A stretch of 64,000 nucleotides of DNA from Methanoculleus caldifontis (lineage in GTDB: Archaea; Halobacteriota; Methanomicrobia; Methanomicrobiales; Methanoculleaceae). Positions 8,095-16,487 of the stretch are shown piece after piece. Both the position numbers and the translations under genes were made by a program. Position 1 is the first letter of the stretch, and every line of letters starts with the position of its first letter. The stretch lies in contig NZ_WBKO01000001.1 in NCBI RefSeq assembly GCF_032842345.1, positions 248,001-312,000 on the forward strand, given 5' to 3'. Below the pieces are notes generated by a model. It saw only the letters and a program-made list of their open reading frames with translations, had not been told where the DNA came from and did no database searches.

Positions 8095-8997
8095 CTAATC
8101 CGTATACTCGGCCCGGACCAGCCCGGCCGCAACAACCATATTCTTCAGTTTTCCAAATGCCGCGTCCCGCGTCTGCATCCGCATCCCGCAGTCGGGGTCA
8201 AGAAGCATCGCCTCGGCCGAGAAGACCTCGACTCCGGCCTCGATCCGTTTTCTGATAGTTTCAACGCTCTCGACGCCGGGATCGGCCGAGTCCACGCAGC
8301 CGTAGCCGACCATCCTTCCGCGGAGGTCTTTGGCCGAGAGCACCTCGAGGTTTTGCGGGTTGTTTGCGAACTCGAAGTCGAAGACGGCGACGTTCGTCCT
8401 GAGGACGTCGTCGATGACCGCCGTGAGGTTCCCGCAGACGTGGAGGCAGACGGGCACCCGGAGCCGGCCTGCGATCGCGTTCACCGCCTCGCGGCCGACG
8501 GCGATGTTCGCCGCCCCCGTCGAGAAGATGGGCTCGTCGATCTGGATGAGCGCGACCCCGGCATCCTGGAGGTGGCTCGCCTCGACCGCGAGCGCCTGCG
8601 CGAGATCGAGGACCAGTTCGTCCTTGTTCCGGTAGAACGTCGTCTCGATCGAGAGGCCGTGCGCGAGCGTGCTCGGCCCGGTGAGGATCCCCTTCACCTT
8701 CGGGTGCCGGGAGAGGGCGTATTTCGTGTCCGCGAGCGTGATCGGCCGCTGGGCGGGCTGGACCTTCCCGACGACCGACGATCCCCGGATGCCAGGGAGG
8801 TGGGAGGTGAAGGCCCGGATCATGTCGCCCCGGACCTGACCGTCGGAGATGATATCGATCCCGGCGGCGACCTGGTCGGCGACAGCCGTCTCCACCGCGT
8901 GCTTGAGCGGGTCCATGCGGGCGAGGAGCCCCGAGCCTTTCACCACCGGGTAGCTCCCGACCACCGTGGTCGGGAGACGCTTGCTTATCAGGGTCAT
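8095..8997 (-). CDS. metE: Methionine synthase, archaeal core-MetE type
   Basis: A 300-residue enzyme corresponding to the C-terminal catalytic half of cobalamin-independent MetE. It methylates homocysteine; archaeal core-MetE enzymes take the methyl group from a corrinoid protein or methylcobalamin rather than polyglutamyl folate. The opening TTVVGSYPV, the zinc ligands in CLHVCG (about residue 205) and LDPDCGMRM near the C-terminus, and the QIDEPIF motif are all present. The ATG at 8995-8997 overlaps the aspS stop in an ATGA junction, so the two form an operon. The N-terminal half of full-length MetE is absent, as in methanogens. Confidence 0.88.
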   Translation of the reverse strand: MTLISKRLPTTVVGSYPVVKGSGLLARMDPLKHAVETAVADQVAAGIDIISDGQVRGDMIRAFTSHLPGIRGSSVVGKVQPAQRPITLADTKYALSRHPKVKGILTGPSTLAHGLSIETTFYRNKDELVLDLAQALAVEASHLQDAGVALIQIDEPIFSTGAANIAVGREAVNAIAGRLRVPVCLHVCGNLTAVIDDVLRTNVAVFDFEFANNPQNLEVLSAKDLRGRMVGYGCVDSADPGVESVETIRKRIEAGVEVFSAEAMLLDPDCGMRMQTRDAAFGKLKNMVVAAGLVRAEYTD

Positions 8998-10283
8998 GGC
9001 GTCAGTCTGTGCCGGTCACGCGGGAAGAGCACCGCTTCGCGGATGTTGGGCAGATCGAGCATCGTCATCACCAGGCGCTCGATCCCGACCCCCCATCCGG
9101 CGTGCGGCGGCATGCCGTAGCGGAACGTCCTCAGGTAGAACTCGAAGCTCTCCGGGGAGAGGCCCTTGGCGCGGATCCGCTCAACGAGGAGGTCGTAGTC
9201 GTGGATACGCTGGGCGCCGGAGGAGAGTTCCATCCGGGGGTGCATCATATCGAACGCCTTGCAGAACTCCGGCTTCTCCGGGTAGGGCATCGCGTAGTAG
9301 GGCCGGATATCGGTCGGCCAGTCGACGATGAAGTAGTGCTGCCCGATAGAGTCCCCGATAGCCCGCTCGGCCGAGGGAGAGAGGTCGGCGCCGAAGGTGA
9401 GCTTCTCCTCGATCGTCTTATTTGCGATCTCGATCGCTTCGGTATAGGGGATCCGGGGGAAGGGCTTTGCCGGGACTTTGAGGTCGACGCCGAGTTCCGC
9501 GAGTTCCCCGGCGCAGTTCTCCCGGACATACTCGTAGACGTGGACGATCAGGTCCTCGAGAAGTTGCATGACGTCGTTGTGGTCGGCAAACGAGACCTCG
9601 ACATCGAGCGAGGTCGCCTCGTTGAGGTGCCGGACGGTGTTGTGCTCCTCGGCGCGGAAGATGGGGCCGAGTTCGAAGACCGCCTCGAACCCGGCGGCCA
9701 TCATCATCTGCTTGTAGAGCTGCGGGCTCTGGTTCAGGAACGCTTCCTTCTCGAAGTAGGCGATCGGGAAGAGTTCCGTGCCGCCCTCGGTCGCCGCCGC
9801 GACGACTTTCGGGGTGGTGATGTTGACGCAGCCTCTCGAGGCGAGGAACGCGGTCGCGGCGCAGGTCACTGCCGAGCGGATGAAGAAGATCGCCCGGACA
9901 CGCGGCTTCCTCGCGTCGAGGAACCGGGAGTCGAGCCGGGTATCCGTCTCGGCGGGCACCTTCTCGGCGACGTCGAGGGGGAGCGGGCTCTCTGCGACGC
10001 TGACGATCTCGAGGTATTCGGGGACGAGCTCGCGGCCGCCGGGAGCCTTCTCGATCGCCTTCACCTGGCCCCGGACCCGGACCACGGACTCTCTCGATAC
10101 GTTCCGGACGGTCTCAAGGACCTCCGCGGAAACCTTCTTCTTCGGGACGGTCACCTGGATGATGCCGGTCCGGTCGCGGATCAGGAAGAACGCGAGCCCT
10201 CCGAGATCGCGGACCTCGTGCACCCAGCCCACGATCTCGGCAGATTCGGTCTCCGGGGTTACGGCCCGTATTGGTAGACGCAT
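8994..10283 (-). CDS. aspS: Aspartyl-tRNA synthetase, archaeal type
   Basis: A 429-residue class IIb synthetase without the bacterial GAD insert. The N-terminal OB fold (EIVGWVHEVRDLGGLAFFLI, about residues 17-36) binds the anticodon. The catalytic domain shows motif 2 with FRAEEHNTVRHLNEATSLD and motif 3 with GWGVGIERLVM. The ORF extends 25 codons upstream, but the ATG at 10281-10283 (MRLPIRAV) matches the usual length. Whether it also charges tRNA-Asn is not visible here. It is followed by the overlapping metE. Confidence 0.95.
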   Translation of the reverse strand: MRLPIRAVTPETESAEIVGWVHEVRDLGGLAFFLIRDRTGIIQVTVPKKKVSAEVLETVRNVSRESVVRVRGQVKAIEKAPGGRELVPEYLEIVSVAESPLPLDVAEKVPAETDTRLDSRFLDARKPRVRAIFFIRSAVTCAATAFLASRGCVNITTPKVVAAATEGGTELFPIAYFEKEAFLNQSPQLYKQMMMAAGFEAVFELGPIFRAEEHNTVRHLNEATSLDVEVSFADHNDVMQLLEDLIVHVYEYVRENCAGELAELGVDLKVPAKPFPRIPYTEAIEIANKTIEEKLTFGADLSPSAERAIGDSIGQHYFIVDWPTDIRPYYAMPYPEKPEFCKAFDMMHPRMELSSGAQRIHDYDLLVERIRAKGLSPESFEFYLRTFRYGMPPHAGWGVGIERLVMTMLDLPNIREAVLFPRDRHRLTP

Positions 10284-10419
10284 ATCAAAAACCTGGATAC
10301 AGTGTGGGCCCCGGGAGGTATTTTGTTTTGCGCTCCTCACCGGGAGAGCGCACCACATGGCGGCCGGGTGCGGCCGGGACCGGGCGGCCGCGGAAAAGGG
10401 GGCGCCCGGGTCTATGGCC

Positions 10420-10962
10420 TTAGACGAAGACCGCTGCCGAGAGGACCGTCGTCCAGCGGCCGCTCATATCCCCTTTCGCCGACTGGCAGGTATGGGTCGT
10501 ATTTATAATCCGGCCGCTCGCCTTGTAGATCTGCTCCCGCTCCTGCCACGCTTTGTCGGGGTCGAACTCGATCCCGAGCGTCGTCGCGAGCATCGTCGCC
10601 GCGAGGTCCTCCGCGTATTCACCCGATACCTCGGCGGTCTCCCCGAAGGCGTGGTGCTCGGAGAGGTAGCCGTAGGCATTGCTCTCCTTGGGCATCGCGT
10701 GGCCGATGGCGGCGGAGACAAGCCTGCTTGGTTCGTTGGTCTCGTTCCGGGCCATGACGACGTAGACGATGCTCCCCGGGGAGAGCTGTTCGAGACCCTC
10801 CTCCTTTGAGATCAGCTGGCAGTTCGGGGGGAAGATGCTCGATACGTAGACGAGGTTGTACTTCTCGATGCCCGCCTGCCGGAGAGCCAGTTCAAACGAT
10901 GCCAGTTTGTCTTTGTGGATGCCCACACCCTTCGTGAAGAAACACTTGGTCGGAACGAACAT
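10420..10962 (-). CDS. pdaD: Pyruvoyl-dependent arginine decarboxylase
   Basis: A 180-residue proenzyme of PvlArgDC, which makes agmatine from arginine; archaea use agmatine for polyamines and for agmatidine in tRNA-Ile2. The self-cleavage site is in [13 protein letters not shown]: cleavage between Ser41 and Ser42 would leave the pyruvoyl group on the larger chain, as in the characterised methanogen enzyme. The conserved [10 protein letters not shown] and the [14 protein letters not shown] segment are present. Length and start (ATG at 10960-10962) are family-typical. It has its own AT-rich promoter. Confidence 0.95.
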   Translation of the reverse strand: MFVPTKCFFTKGVGIHKDKLASFELALRQAGIEKYNLVYVSSIFPPNCQLISKEEGLEQLSPGSIVYVVMARNETNEPSRLVSAAIGHAMPKESNAYGYLSEHHAFGETAEVSGEYAEDLAATMLATTLGIEFDPDKAWQEREQIYKASGRIINTTHTCQSAKGDMSGRWTTVLSAAVFV

Positions 10963-10985
10963 TAGGGATCTTCTTATCGCTTGAC

Positions 10986-11002
10986 TTTTTTAAAATTTTT
11001 GG
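10986..11002 (-). promoter_or_regulatory. TATA-like promoter element of pdaD
   Basis: On the minus strand CCAAAAATTTTAAAAAAG lies about 25-40 bases before the pdaD ATG. It is a strongly AT-rich block in GC-rich surroundings, as expected for an archaeal BRE/TATA core promoter with a short leader. Confidence 0.45.
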
Positions 11003-11246
11003 TGATAACAGCCACAAATTAAGAAAGGGGCCGAATTTCCGCCCATTCTGACATTAGGAGAGGAACATACTGGCAAATAGCAAAACGGTCAAAAATCGAG
11101 GGTTTTTTAGGCGCGCAACGGAGCCCTCAGGCAGGTGCGAGCCCGCCGTTCTCCTCCCGCAAAACGACCTGCAGCCGGATCATTCCCGGGCATGTCACGC
11201 GGGAGGATCTCTCCCTGCCCGGATGAGGGGAGGCGAAACGCGCCCG

Positions 11247-12434
11247 TCAGTCGAGACCTTCGTATGTCTTGATCGCCTCCAGCGCCTCGAACGCCCCCCG
11301 CCGGACGTCCCTGTCGGGGTCCTGGAGGAGGGCCTGCAACGCTCCCGATGCACCGGCGGAGCCTATCCCGCCGAGGATGAACGCGGACCGGCACCGGGTC
11401 CCGGCGTCCTCGGCGCCGGCGAGATCGATCAGGGCGGGGGTCGCCGCCTCGCCCACCCGCCAGAGCGCCTCCATCACCCGGTGCCGGGCGGCCTCGTCGT
11501 CGTTCCCGAGAGCCCGGACGAGCGGGCCGACGGCCGGCGCACCGATGCCCGCGAGCGCACCGGCGGCATACCGCCTGACCTCCCGGTCGGGGTCGCCGAG
11601 CGTCTCGATGAGGGGCTCGATCGCATCGTGGGAGCGGATCTCACCGAGCACCCACGCGGCCCACCTGCGCACGGCCTGCCGCTCGTCCCGGAGGGCGGCC
11701 GCCAGGGGGCCGGCCGCCCGGAGGCCGATACGGGTGAGAACCACAGCGCTTCGCCGCCTGACATCGTCATCGTCCCTCCCGAACGCCTCGATGCAGGGGG
11801 AGACCGCACCCTCCCCGAAGTTGGCGAGCGCATCGGCGGCGAGAGACCGGACCTGCTCGTCGGGGTCGCCGAGGAGCCCGACCAGGCTTCCCACGCCGCG
11901 GCCGTCGCGGGACCGCCTCACCCCGGCGATCGCACACCTCCGCACCTGCGGATCAACGTCACCGAGAGCCGCGAGGAAGAGATCCGCGGCATGGCCGCTC
12001 CCGGTCGCCTCGAGTGCCGCGAGAGCGGCGCAACGGATCCTCCCGTCGCCGTCGTGCGCCGCCTGCTCCAGGGCTTCCACCGCCGGGCTCCCGATCAGGC
12101 GGAGCGCACGGGAAGCGTCCTCCCGCACTGTGTCGTCTGCATGCGAGAGGAGCCCGATGAGGTGGGGGACGGCCGCCGGCCCGATCCTCCCGAGAGCCTC
12201 AGCCGCCGCCCACCTGACGCACCAGTCCTCGTCCTCGAGCGCTTTTGCGAGCGAAGGCACAGCCGCCTCCCCGAACTCGCCGAACGCCCGGACCGTTCTC
12301 CACCGGGTCATGATATCCCCGCTCTCAAACGACTCCGCGAGCTCCGCCACCCGGGCATCCTCTTCTCCACCCGCGGGTGGGGAGGCACTCTCCTCCTGCC
12401 TGCGCATCCCGAACCTGCTCAACAGTCCCATCAT
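11247..12434 (-). CDS. HEAT-repeat protein (PBS-lyase type repeats)
   Basis: A 395-residue protein made almost entirely of about eleven 30-residue HEAT/PBS-lyase repeats with the pattern VRxxAAxALGxIGxxAVxPLIxxLxD, beginning near residue 35. The N-terminal 30 residues are polar and lack a signal peptide, so it is cytoplasmic. The ATG at 12432-12434 (followed by a second ATG) is preceded by GGAGAG, which favours it over a start 35 codons upstream. Such proteins act as scaffolds or, for PBS-lyase homologues, in chromophore handling; methanogens lack phycobilins, so a protein-binding role is more likely. Confidence 0.85.
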   Translation of the reverse strand: MMGLLSRFGMRRQEESASPPAGGEEDARVAELAESFESGDIMTRWRTVRAFGEFGEAAVPSLAKALEDEDWCVRWAAAEALGRIGPAAVPHLIGLLSHADDTVREDASRALRLIGSPAVEALEQAAHDGDGRIRCAALAALEATGSGHAADLFLAALGDVDPQVRRCAIAGVRRSRDGRGVGSLVGLLGDPDEQVRSLAADALANFGEGAVSPCIEAFGRDDDDVRRRSAVVLTRIGLRAAGPLAAALRDERQAVRRWAAWVLGEIRSHDAIEPLIETLGDPDREVRRYAAGALAGIGAPAVGPLVRALGNDDEAARHRVMEALWRVGEAATPALIDLAGAEDAGTRCRSAFILGGIGSAGASGALQALLQDPDRDVRRGAFEALEAIKTYEGLD

Positions 12435-12661
12435 CACACTCTCCGAACGAACGGTCTTCTCCGATGATGGTATGTGGCAGAAGATGGGGTATAATTCTTC
12501 TGATATTCTCCTGAAGCCCGGAAAGCCACTGATTTCCACCAGATGCCGCAGGCGCTCCTCCGGAGGAACGCTTATTAGTGATGGTGCAGGAACCCGGTGC
12601 AGCCGGGAGCGGGCCGGCGCCCGGATTCCCGTGCGCGCCCCACAACGGAAGGTGGACGAAG

Positions 12662-12904
12662 ATGCAGCAGGAGATCGAACCTTCGGCGGTCGTAGACTGT
12701 CTCGGGCTCTACTGCCCGATGCCGATCGCGCTGACGAAAGAAGGCATGGAGAAGATCGCCGTCGGCGAGGTGCTCGTGGTCGAGGCGGACGACCCTGCCG
12801 CGGAAGAGGATATCAAGCGCTGGGCGAACCGGACGGGGCACGAGATCGTGAAGTTTGAGAAGGATGACGGAATCCTGCGATTCTTCATTCGGAAGGTGAA
12901 GTGA
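12662..12904 (+). CDS. TusA-family sulfur carrier (CPMP type)
   Basis: An 80-residue TusA/YeeD-fold protein. The active-site loop DCLGLYCPMPI (about residues 14-24) holds the sulfur-accepting cysteine of the classical CPxP motif, plus a second cysteine five residues earlier. It is the first gene of a six-gene operon with two further TusA-like genes, a DsrE-like gene, an IscS homologue and iscU. The ATG at 12662 follows GGAAGGTGGACGAAG; a longer reading from 12578 adds a non-conserved lead. It probably passes persulfide sulfur between partners of this operon (inference). Confidence 0.9.
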   Translation: MQQEIEPSAVVDCLGLYCPMPIALTKEGMEKIAVGEVLVVEADDPAAEEDIKRWANRTGHEIVKFEKDDGILRFFIRKVK

Positions 12905-12905
12905 G

Positions 12906-13169
12906 ATGAGAGATAACATGATGTATGCGGATAAGACCGTGAACTGCGTGGGCATCTGCCAGTCGCCGATGCTCTCGATCGAGACCGAGATGGATGTGCT
13001 CGACGAGGGACAGATCCTCCAGGTGACGACCGACAAACCGGACCTCGTCGGGACGGTCAGGTCCTGGGCCGCGGATAAGGGACATACGATCGAGGAGGAA
13101 CTCGTCGCCTCGGGCGTGACCACCCTCATCCTGCGCAAGGGAGCGGCGGTCACGGCAGAGGCGAGGTGA
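12906..13169 (+). CDS. TusA-like protein with variant active-site loop
   Basis: 87 residues with the TusA fold pattern, but the loop reads NCVGICQSPML: the cysteine is followed by QSP instead of PxP, and the spacing to the first cysteine is one residue shorter than in the preceding paralogue. The downstream part (QILQVTTDKPDLVGTVRSWAADKGH) aligns well with TusA. The start is one base after the previous stop. Retention of the Cys argues for a sulfur-handling role with a different partner. Confidence 0.8.
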   Translation: MRDNMMYADKTVNCVGICQSPMLSIETEMDVLDEGQILQVTTDKPDLVGTVRSWAADKGHTIEEELVASGVTTLILRKGAAVTAEAR

Positions 13170-13173
13170 TCGG

Positions 13174-13404
13174 ATGGACGCCGACGGCTACGTGGACGCC
13201 AGGGGGACCTACTGCCAGGCCCCGCTCATCCTGCTCAAGGAGGGGATGGACAACCTTCCCGAACGCGGCGTCCTGAAGGTCGACGTGGACAACGCACCGA
13301 CCGAGGAGGACGTCAGGGTCTGGGCAAGGCGGATGGGCCACGAGATCGTGGGCGAGGAGAAGGCCGGGGAGAAGACCACCTTCTCCATCCGGAAAGGAGG
13401 CTGA
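13174..13404 (+). CDS. TusA-like protein with CQAP loop
   Basis: 76 residues and a third TusA-like member. The loop DARGTYCQAPLILLKEGM has the reactive-position Cys, CQAP in place of CPMP, and lacks the first cysteine (Ala instead). The helix LLKEGMDNL and the RRMGHEIV segment match the first paralogue closely. It lies four bases after the second copy and three before the DsrE-like gene. The three proteins thus share a fold but differ at each active site. Confidence 0.82.
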   Translation: MDADGYVDARGTYCQAPLILLKEGMDNLPERGVLKVDVDNAPTEEDVRVWARRMGHEIVGEEKAGEKTTFSIRKGG

Positions 13405-13407
13405 AGT

Positions 13408-13767
13408 ATGGCACGGATACTGTATATTCAGACGAGCGGCACCGATACCCCCGAACGGCTGTACGCACCGTTCGTCCTCGCGATGACGGCGCGCACCATG
13501 GACATGGACGCCGACATCTACTTCATGATCAAGGGGGTGACGGTCGTCAAGAAAGGGGCGGCCGAGAAGATCCAGGTCGGGAACTTCCCGAAACTCTCGG
13601 AGATGCGGGACCAGGCGATCGCCGCGGGGGCGAAGATCTACATCTGCGAGCAGAGCACCCAGCTCCTGGGTATGGAGCGGGGGGACTTCATCGAGGAAGG
13701 AAAGGTCGTCGGCGCCATAACCTTGAACGATCTCGCGGTCGATGCCGAAGCGGTCATCACGTTCTAG
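13408..13767 (+). CDS. DsrE/DsrF-like family protein
   Basis: A 119-residue DsrE-fold protein (ILYIQTSGTDTPERLYAPFVLAMTA at the N-terminus, then an alternating strand/helix pattern). Its one cysteine, in the strand-turn AKIYICEQSTQLLGM (about residue 75), is at the position used as the persulfide carrier in DsrE/TusD proteins. Together with TusA-like neighbours it fits a sulfur-relay unit. A homomultimer is expected because no TusB/TusC-like genes are present. The start follows AGGCTGAAGT with a three-base gap to the previous gene. Confidence 0.88.
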   Translation: MARILYIQTSGTDTPERLYAPFVLAMTARTMDMDADIYFMIKGVTVVKKGAAEKIQVGNFPKLSEMRDQAIAAGAKIYICEQSTQLLGMERGDFIEEGKVVGAITLNDLAVDAEAVITF

Positions 13768-13779
13768 GGAGGGCAGGGT

Positions 13780-14934
13780 ATGGCAGAGCGGATCTACCTC
13801 GACCACGCGGCGGCGACACCGGTCCGCCCGGAGGTCCTCCGGTTCGGGATGCGATTCCTCGACGGTTTTGCCGGCAACCCCTCGACGATCTACCGCGAGG
13901 GCCTCGAGGCACAGGCGGCCGTCGCGCGAGCCCGCGAGCAGGTCGCGGCGCTCGTCGGGGCGAGCGATCCGGGCGCGATCGTCTTCACGAGCGGGGCGAC
14001 CGAGTCGAACAACATCGCGATCCGGGGGACGGCGCTCCGGAACAAGAGGTCCGGGAAGGGGGTCGTGGCGAGTGCCGTCGAGCACATATCGGTCCTGAAC
14101 CCGGCAAAAGACCTCCAGAAGAGCGGGTTTGCCTTCACGCAGATCCCGGTCGACCGCTACGGCACGATCGATCTCGACGCGCTCGGGACGGCGGTGACGC
14201 CGGAGACCGTCGTCACCTCGGTTCAGTACGCGAACGACGAGATCGGGACGGTTCAGCCGATCAGGGAAGTCGCGGAGATCGTCCACGACCGGGGAGGGGT
14301 CCTCCACGTCGACGCCACCGATGCCGCGGGGAGGATGCCGATCGACGTGGAGCGCGACGGCGTCGACCTTCTCACCCTCTCCGGAAACCCGCTCGGCGGG
14401 CCGCAGGGGACGGGGGCGCTCTATGTCCGCCCCGGCGTCCGGGTTCAGCCGGTCCTCGTGGGGGGCGGGCAGGAGCGCGGTCTCCGGCCGGGGACCGAGG
14501 ACGTCTTCGGGATAGCCTGCATGGGGGAGGCGGCACGGCTCGCGGCGGCGGAGATGCCGGGGGAGAACGAGCGCCTCCGCGCGATCCGCGATGCGCTCAT
14601 CGCCGGAATCTCGGAGGTCGAGGATGCGTTCCTGACCGGCCACCCGACGGAACGGCTGCCGCACCACGCGAGTTTCCGCTTCTCCCGGATCGAGGGGGAG
14701 AGCATCCAGCTCGCCATGAACGCCTTCGGGATCGCGATCGCCACCGGGTCGGCATGCACCTCGCGGACGCTCGAGGCCTCCCACGTCCTCCTCGCGATCG
14801 GGCTCGCCCACGCCGAGGCGCACGGGTCGATGGTCGCGACGCTCGGCCGGAGCAACAGCATGGAAGAGGTGCCCCGGATCGTCGAGGCCGCGAGAGAAAC
14901 AGTTAAACGTCTCCGGGCCATTACACCGCTGTAG
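13780..14934 (+). CDS. IscS/NifS-family protein lacking the PLP lysine
   Basis: 384 residues with the overall sequence of a class-I cysteine desulfurase: LDHAAATPVRPEV start, TSGATESNNIAIRG, EH102 and the HVDATD178-181 region. The mobile-loop cysteine is kept (GSACTSR, Cys326). However, where the family has SGHK..GPKG, this protein reads SGNPLGGPQG, so the Schiff-base lysine is Pro204 and the His before it is Asn203; the Gln that contacts PLP is Asp181. It therefore probably cannot desulfurate cysteine. Archaeoglobus IscS also lacks this lysine (Asp there). A role as sulfur-accepting or scaffold partner of the adjacent IscU is inferred. Confidence 0.88.
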   Translation: MAERIYLDHAAATPVRPEVLRFGMRFLDGFAGNPSTIYREGLEAQAAVARAREQVAALVGASDPGAIVFTSGATESNNIAIRGTALRNKRSGKGVVASAVEHISVLNPAKDLQKSGFAFTQIPVDRYGTIDLDALGTAVTPETVVTSVQYANDEIGTVQPIREVAEIVHDRGGVLHVDATDAAGRMPIDVERDGVDLLTLSGNPLGGPQGTGALYVRPGVRVQPVLVGGGQERGLRPGTEDVFGIACMGEAARLAAAEMPGENERLRAIRDALIAGISEVEDAFLTGHPTERLPHHASFRFSRIEGESIQLAMNAFGIAIATGSACTSRTLEASHVLLAIGLAHAEAHGSMVATLGRSNSMEEVPRIVEAARETVKRLRAITPL

Positions 14935-14943
14935 GTAGAGAAC

Positions 14944-15333
14944 ATGGCGGACCAGGTAGGCTACAGCCAGAAGGTGATGGAACACTTCATGAACCCGCAC
15001 AACGTCGGGGTGATCGAGAACCCTGACGGCTACGGCAAGGTCGGCAACCCCGTCTGCGGGGATATCATGGAGATCTTCATCACGGTCAAAAACGACGTCA
15101 TCGAGGACATCAGGTTCCGGACGTTCGGGTGCGGTTCGGCGATCGCGACGAGCAGCATGGTGACCGACATGGCGAAGGGGAAGACGCTTGAGGAGGCGCT
15201 GAAGATCACCCGCGACGACGTGGCGACCGAACTCGAGGGGCTCCCGCCAAAGAAGATGCACTGCTCGAACCTTGCGGCGGACGCACTCCACGCGGCGATC
15301 GAAGATTACCGGGGAAAGCAGAAGGGTAAGTAA
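14944..15333 (+). CDS. iscU: IscU-type Fe-S cluster scaffold protein
   Basis: A 129-residue IscU/NifU N-terminal-type scaffold. The three cluster-binding cysteines are in GNPVCGDIM (with the conserved Asp), TFGCGSAIA, and KKMHCSNLA. The N-terminal YSQKVMEHFMNPHNVGVI is characteristic. It starts nine bases after the IscS homologue, completing the operon. Fe-S clusters are built on this protein from iron and a sulfur source, which in methanogens is often sulfide. No separate IscA or ferredoxin gene follows. Confidence 0.95.
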   Translation: MADQVGYSQKVMEHFMNPHNVGVIENPDGYGKVGNPVCGDIMEIFITVKNDVIEDIRFRTFGCGSAIATSSMVTDMAKGKTLEEALKITRDDVATELEGLPPKKMHCSNLAADALHAAIEDYRGKQKGK

Positions 15334-15365
15334 GAGCCCATGGCTCTACCGGGTATTGGTGCGTC

Positions 15366-15490
15366 TCACGCGAAGCCGCGAAGTGCGACGTTCCGCAGGA
15401 ACGGAGCATGAGCACCGTCAGGTGCGAAGAACGCGAAGTCTGGCTTACGGTTGTTGACGACTTCCCTTCGCGGCTTCGCGCCTTCGCGTG
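15366..15490. repeat. GCGAAG-family palindromic repeat with an interrupted left arm
   Basis: The left arm TCACGCGAAGCCGCGAAG (15366-15383) is followed by about 40 bases of unrelated sequence and then GCGAAGAACGCGAAG (15424-15438). The right arm at 15464-15490 is intact (CCCTTCGCGGCTTCGCGCC then TTCGCGTG). It separates iscU from the convergent cofD, 21 bases before the cofD stop. Confidence 0.75.
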
Positions 15491-15511
15491 CGGGCAACGA
15501 GGTCTGGCCGC

Positions 15512-16414
15512 CTAGCACCGGTAGATCAGGGTCAGGATGGTCTTTGCGAGGTCCAGGCTTTTGCCCCGGTTGACCATGAGCGTGTCCAGGCGGAGGGCGT
15601 GCTCGATCCCGGCGGGGTCGCGGACGTCCTGGATGAAGACGTCGATGAAATCCTCGTAGAGGTCGCAGGTCCCGGCGGACGAGGGCTCTTTTCCGAAGGC
15701 CCGCATCAGGGCCGCCGCCGGGCCGCTGACCGGGGTATCGCCGATGAAGGGGCTGACGGCGATGACGCGTTTTTCCCGGAGCGCCTCCCGCACCCCGGCG
15801 CACTCGAGGATCGGCGAGATGCTCGTGACCGGGTTGCTCGGCCCGACGACAACGGCGTCGCTCGCCTCGATCGCGGCGAGGACCTCGTCGGTCGCGACCG
15901 GGAGCTCGTCGAACCGCCGGACCACGCCCTCGATCGCCACGTCGCCCCGGTGCTTCACCCAGTACTCCTGGAAGTGCATCTCGCCCCGGTCGGTCCGGAC
16001 GTAGGTCGTCACCTCCGAGTCGGTCATGGGGAGGACGGTCGCCCTGATATTGAGCCTCCGGCAGAGTGCCCCGGTCGCCTCCGTGAGGCTCATCCCGCCC
16101 CGGAGCATCTCGCCCCGGGCAACGTGGACCGCCCGGTCCTGGTCTCCGACGGCGATGAACTCGTCGATGCCGAGCCTCGCGAGGAGGTCATGGGTGATGT
16201 AGGTGTCGTCGCGGATCCCCCACCATTTGTTGGTGTCGAGGAGGTCCGCAAAGAGGTACATGACCGTGTCGACGTCGGGGGAGAGATGGTTGCCGGAGAG
16301 CCACATGTCCTCGGCCGTGTTGACGACGACCGCGATCTCCCGCTCGTCCAGCAGCTCCCGCATGCCGCGGAGGAGTTTCGGGGTCCCGGTGCCGCCCGAT
16401 AGGAAGGTTATCAT
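15512..16414 (-). CDS. cofD: 2-phospho-L-lactate transferase (coenzyme F420 biosynthesis)
   Basis: A 300-residue CofD, which joins the 2-phospholactate moiety from its guanylyl donor to Fo to give F420-0. The N-terminal nucleotide-binding [22 protein letters not shown] and [10 protein letters not shown] motifs are intact, as are [14 protein letters not shown] and [14 protein letters not shown] near the C-terminus. F420 is the central hydride carrier of methanogenesis. It is followed upstream on the same strand by a divergent paralogue after a 73-base gap that contains an AT-rich promoter-like stretch. Confidence 0.95.
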   Translation of the reverse strand: MITFLSGGTGTPKLLRGMRELLDEREIAVVVNTAEDMWLSGNHLSPDVDTVMYLFADLLDTNKWWGIRDDTYITHDLLARLGIDEFIAVGDQDRAVHVARGEMLRGGMSLTEATGALCRRLNIRATVLPMTDSEVTTYVRTDRGEMHFQEYWVKHRGDVAIEGVVRRFDELPVATDEVLAAIEASDAVVVGPSNPVTSISPILECAGVREALREKRVIAVSPFIGDTPVSGPAAALMRAFGKEPSSAGTCDLYEDFIDVFIQDVRDPAGIEHALRLDTLMVNRGKSLDLAKTILTLIYRC

Positions 16415-16487
16415 TGGATAATTAGCGTATCAGGCCCGGCTGTATATGTAATTTATCAATTATGCCGGGAAGTACACCGCCCCAGGT

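Noticed and set aside
13150-15291. A 713-codon minus-strand frame under the sulfur operon
   Set aside because: It spans six well-supported plus-strand genes and has the same low-complexity composition as other antisense frames in this GC-rich DNA.
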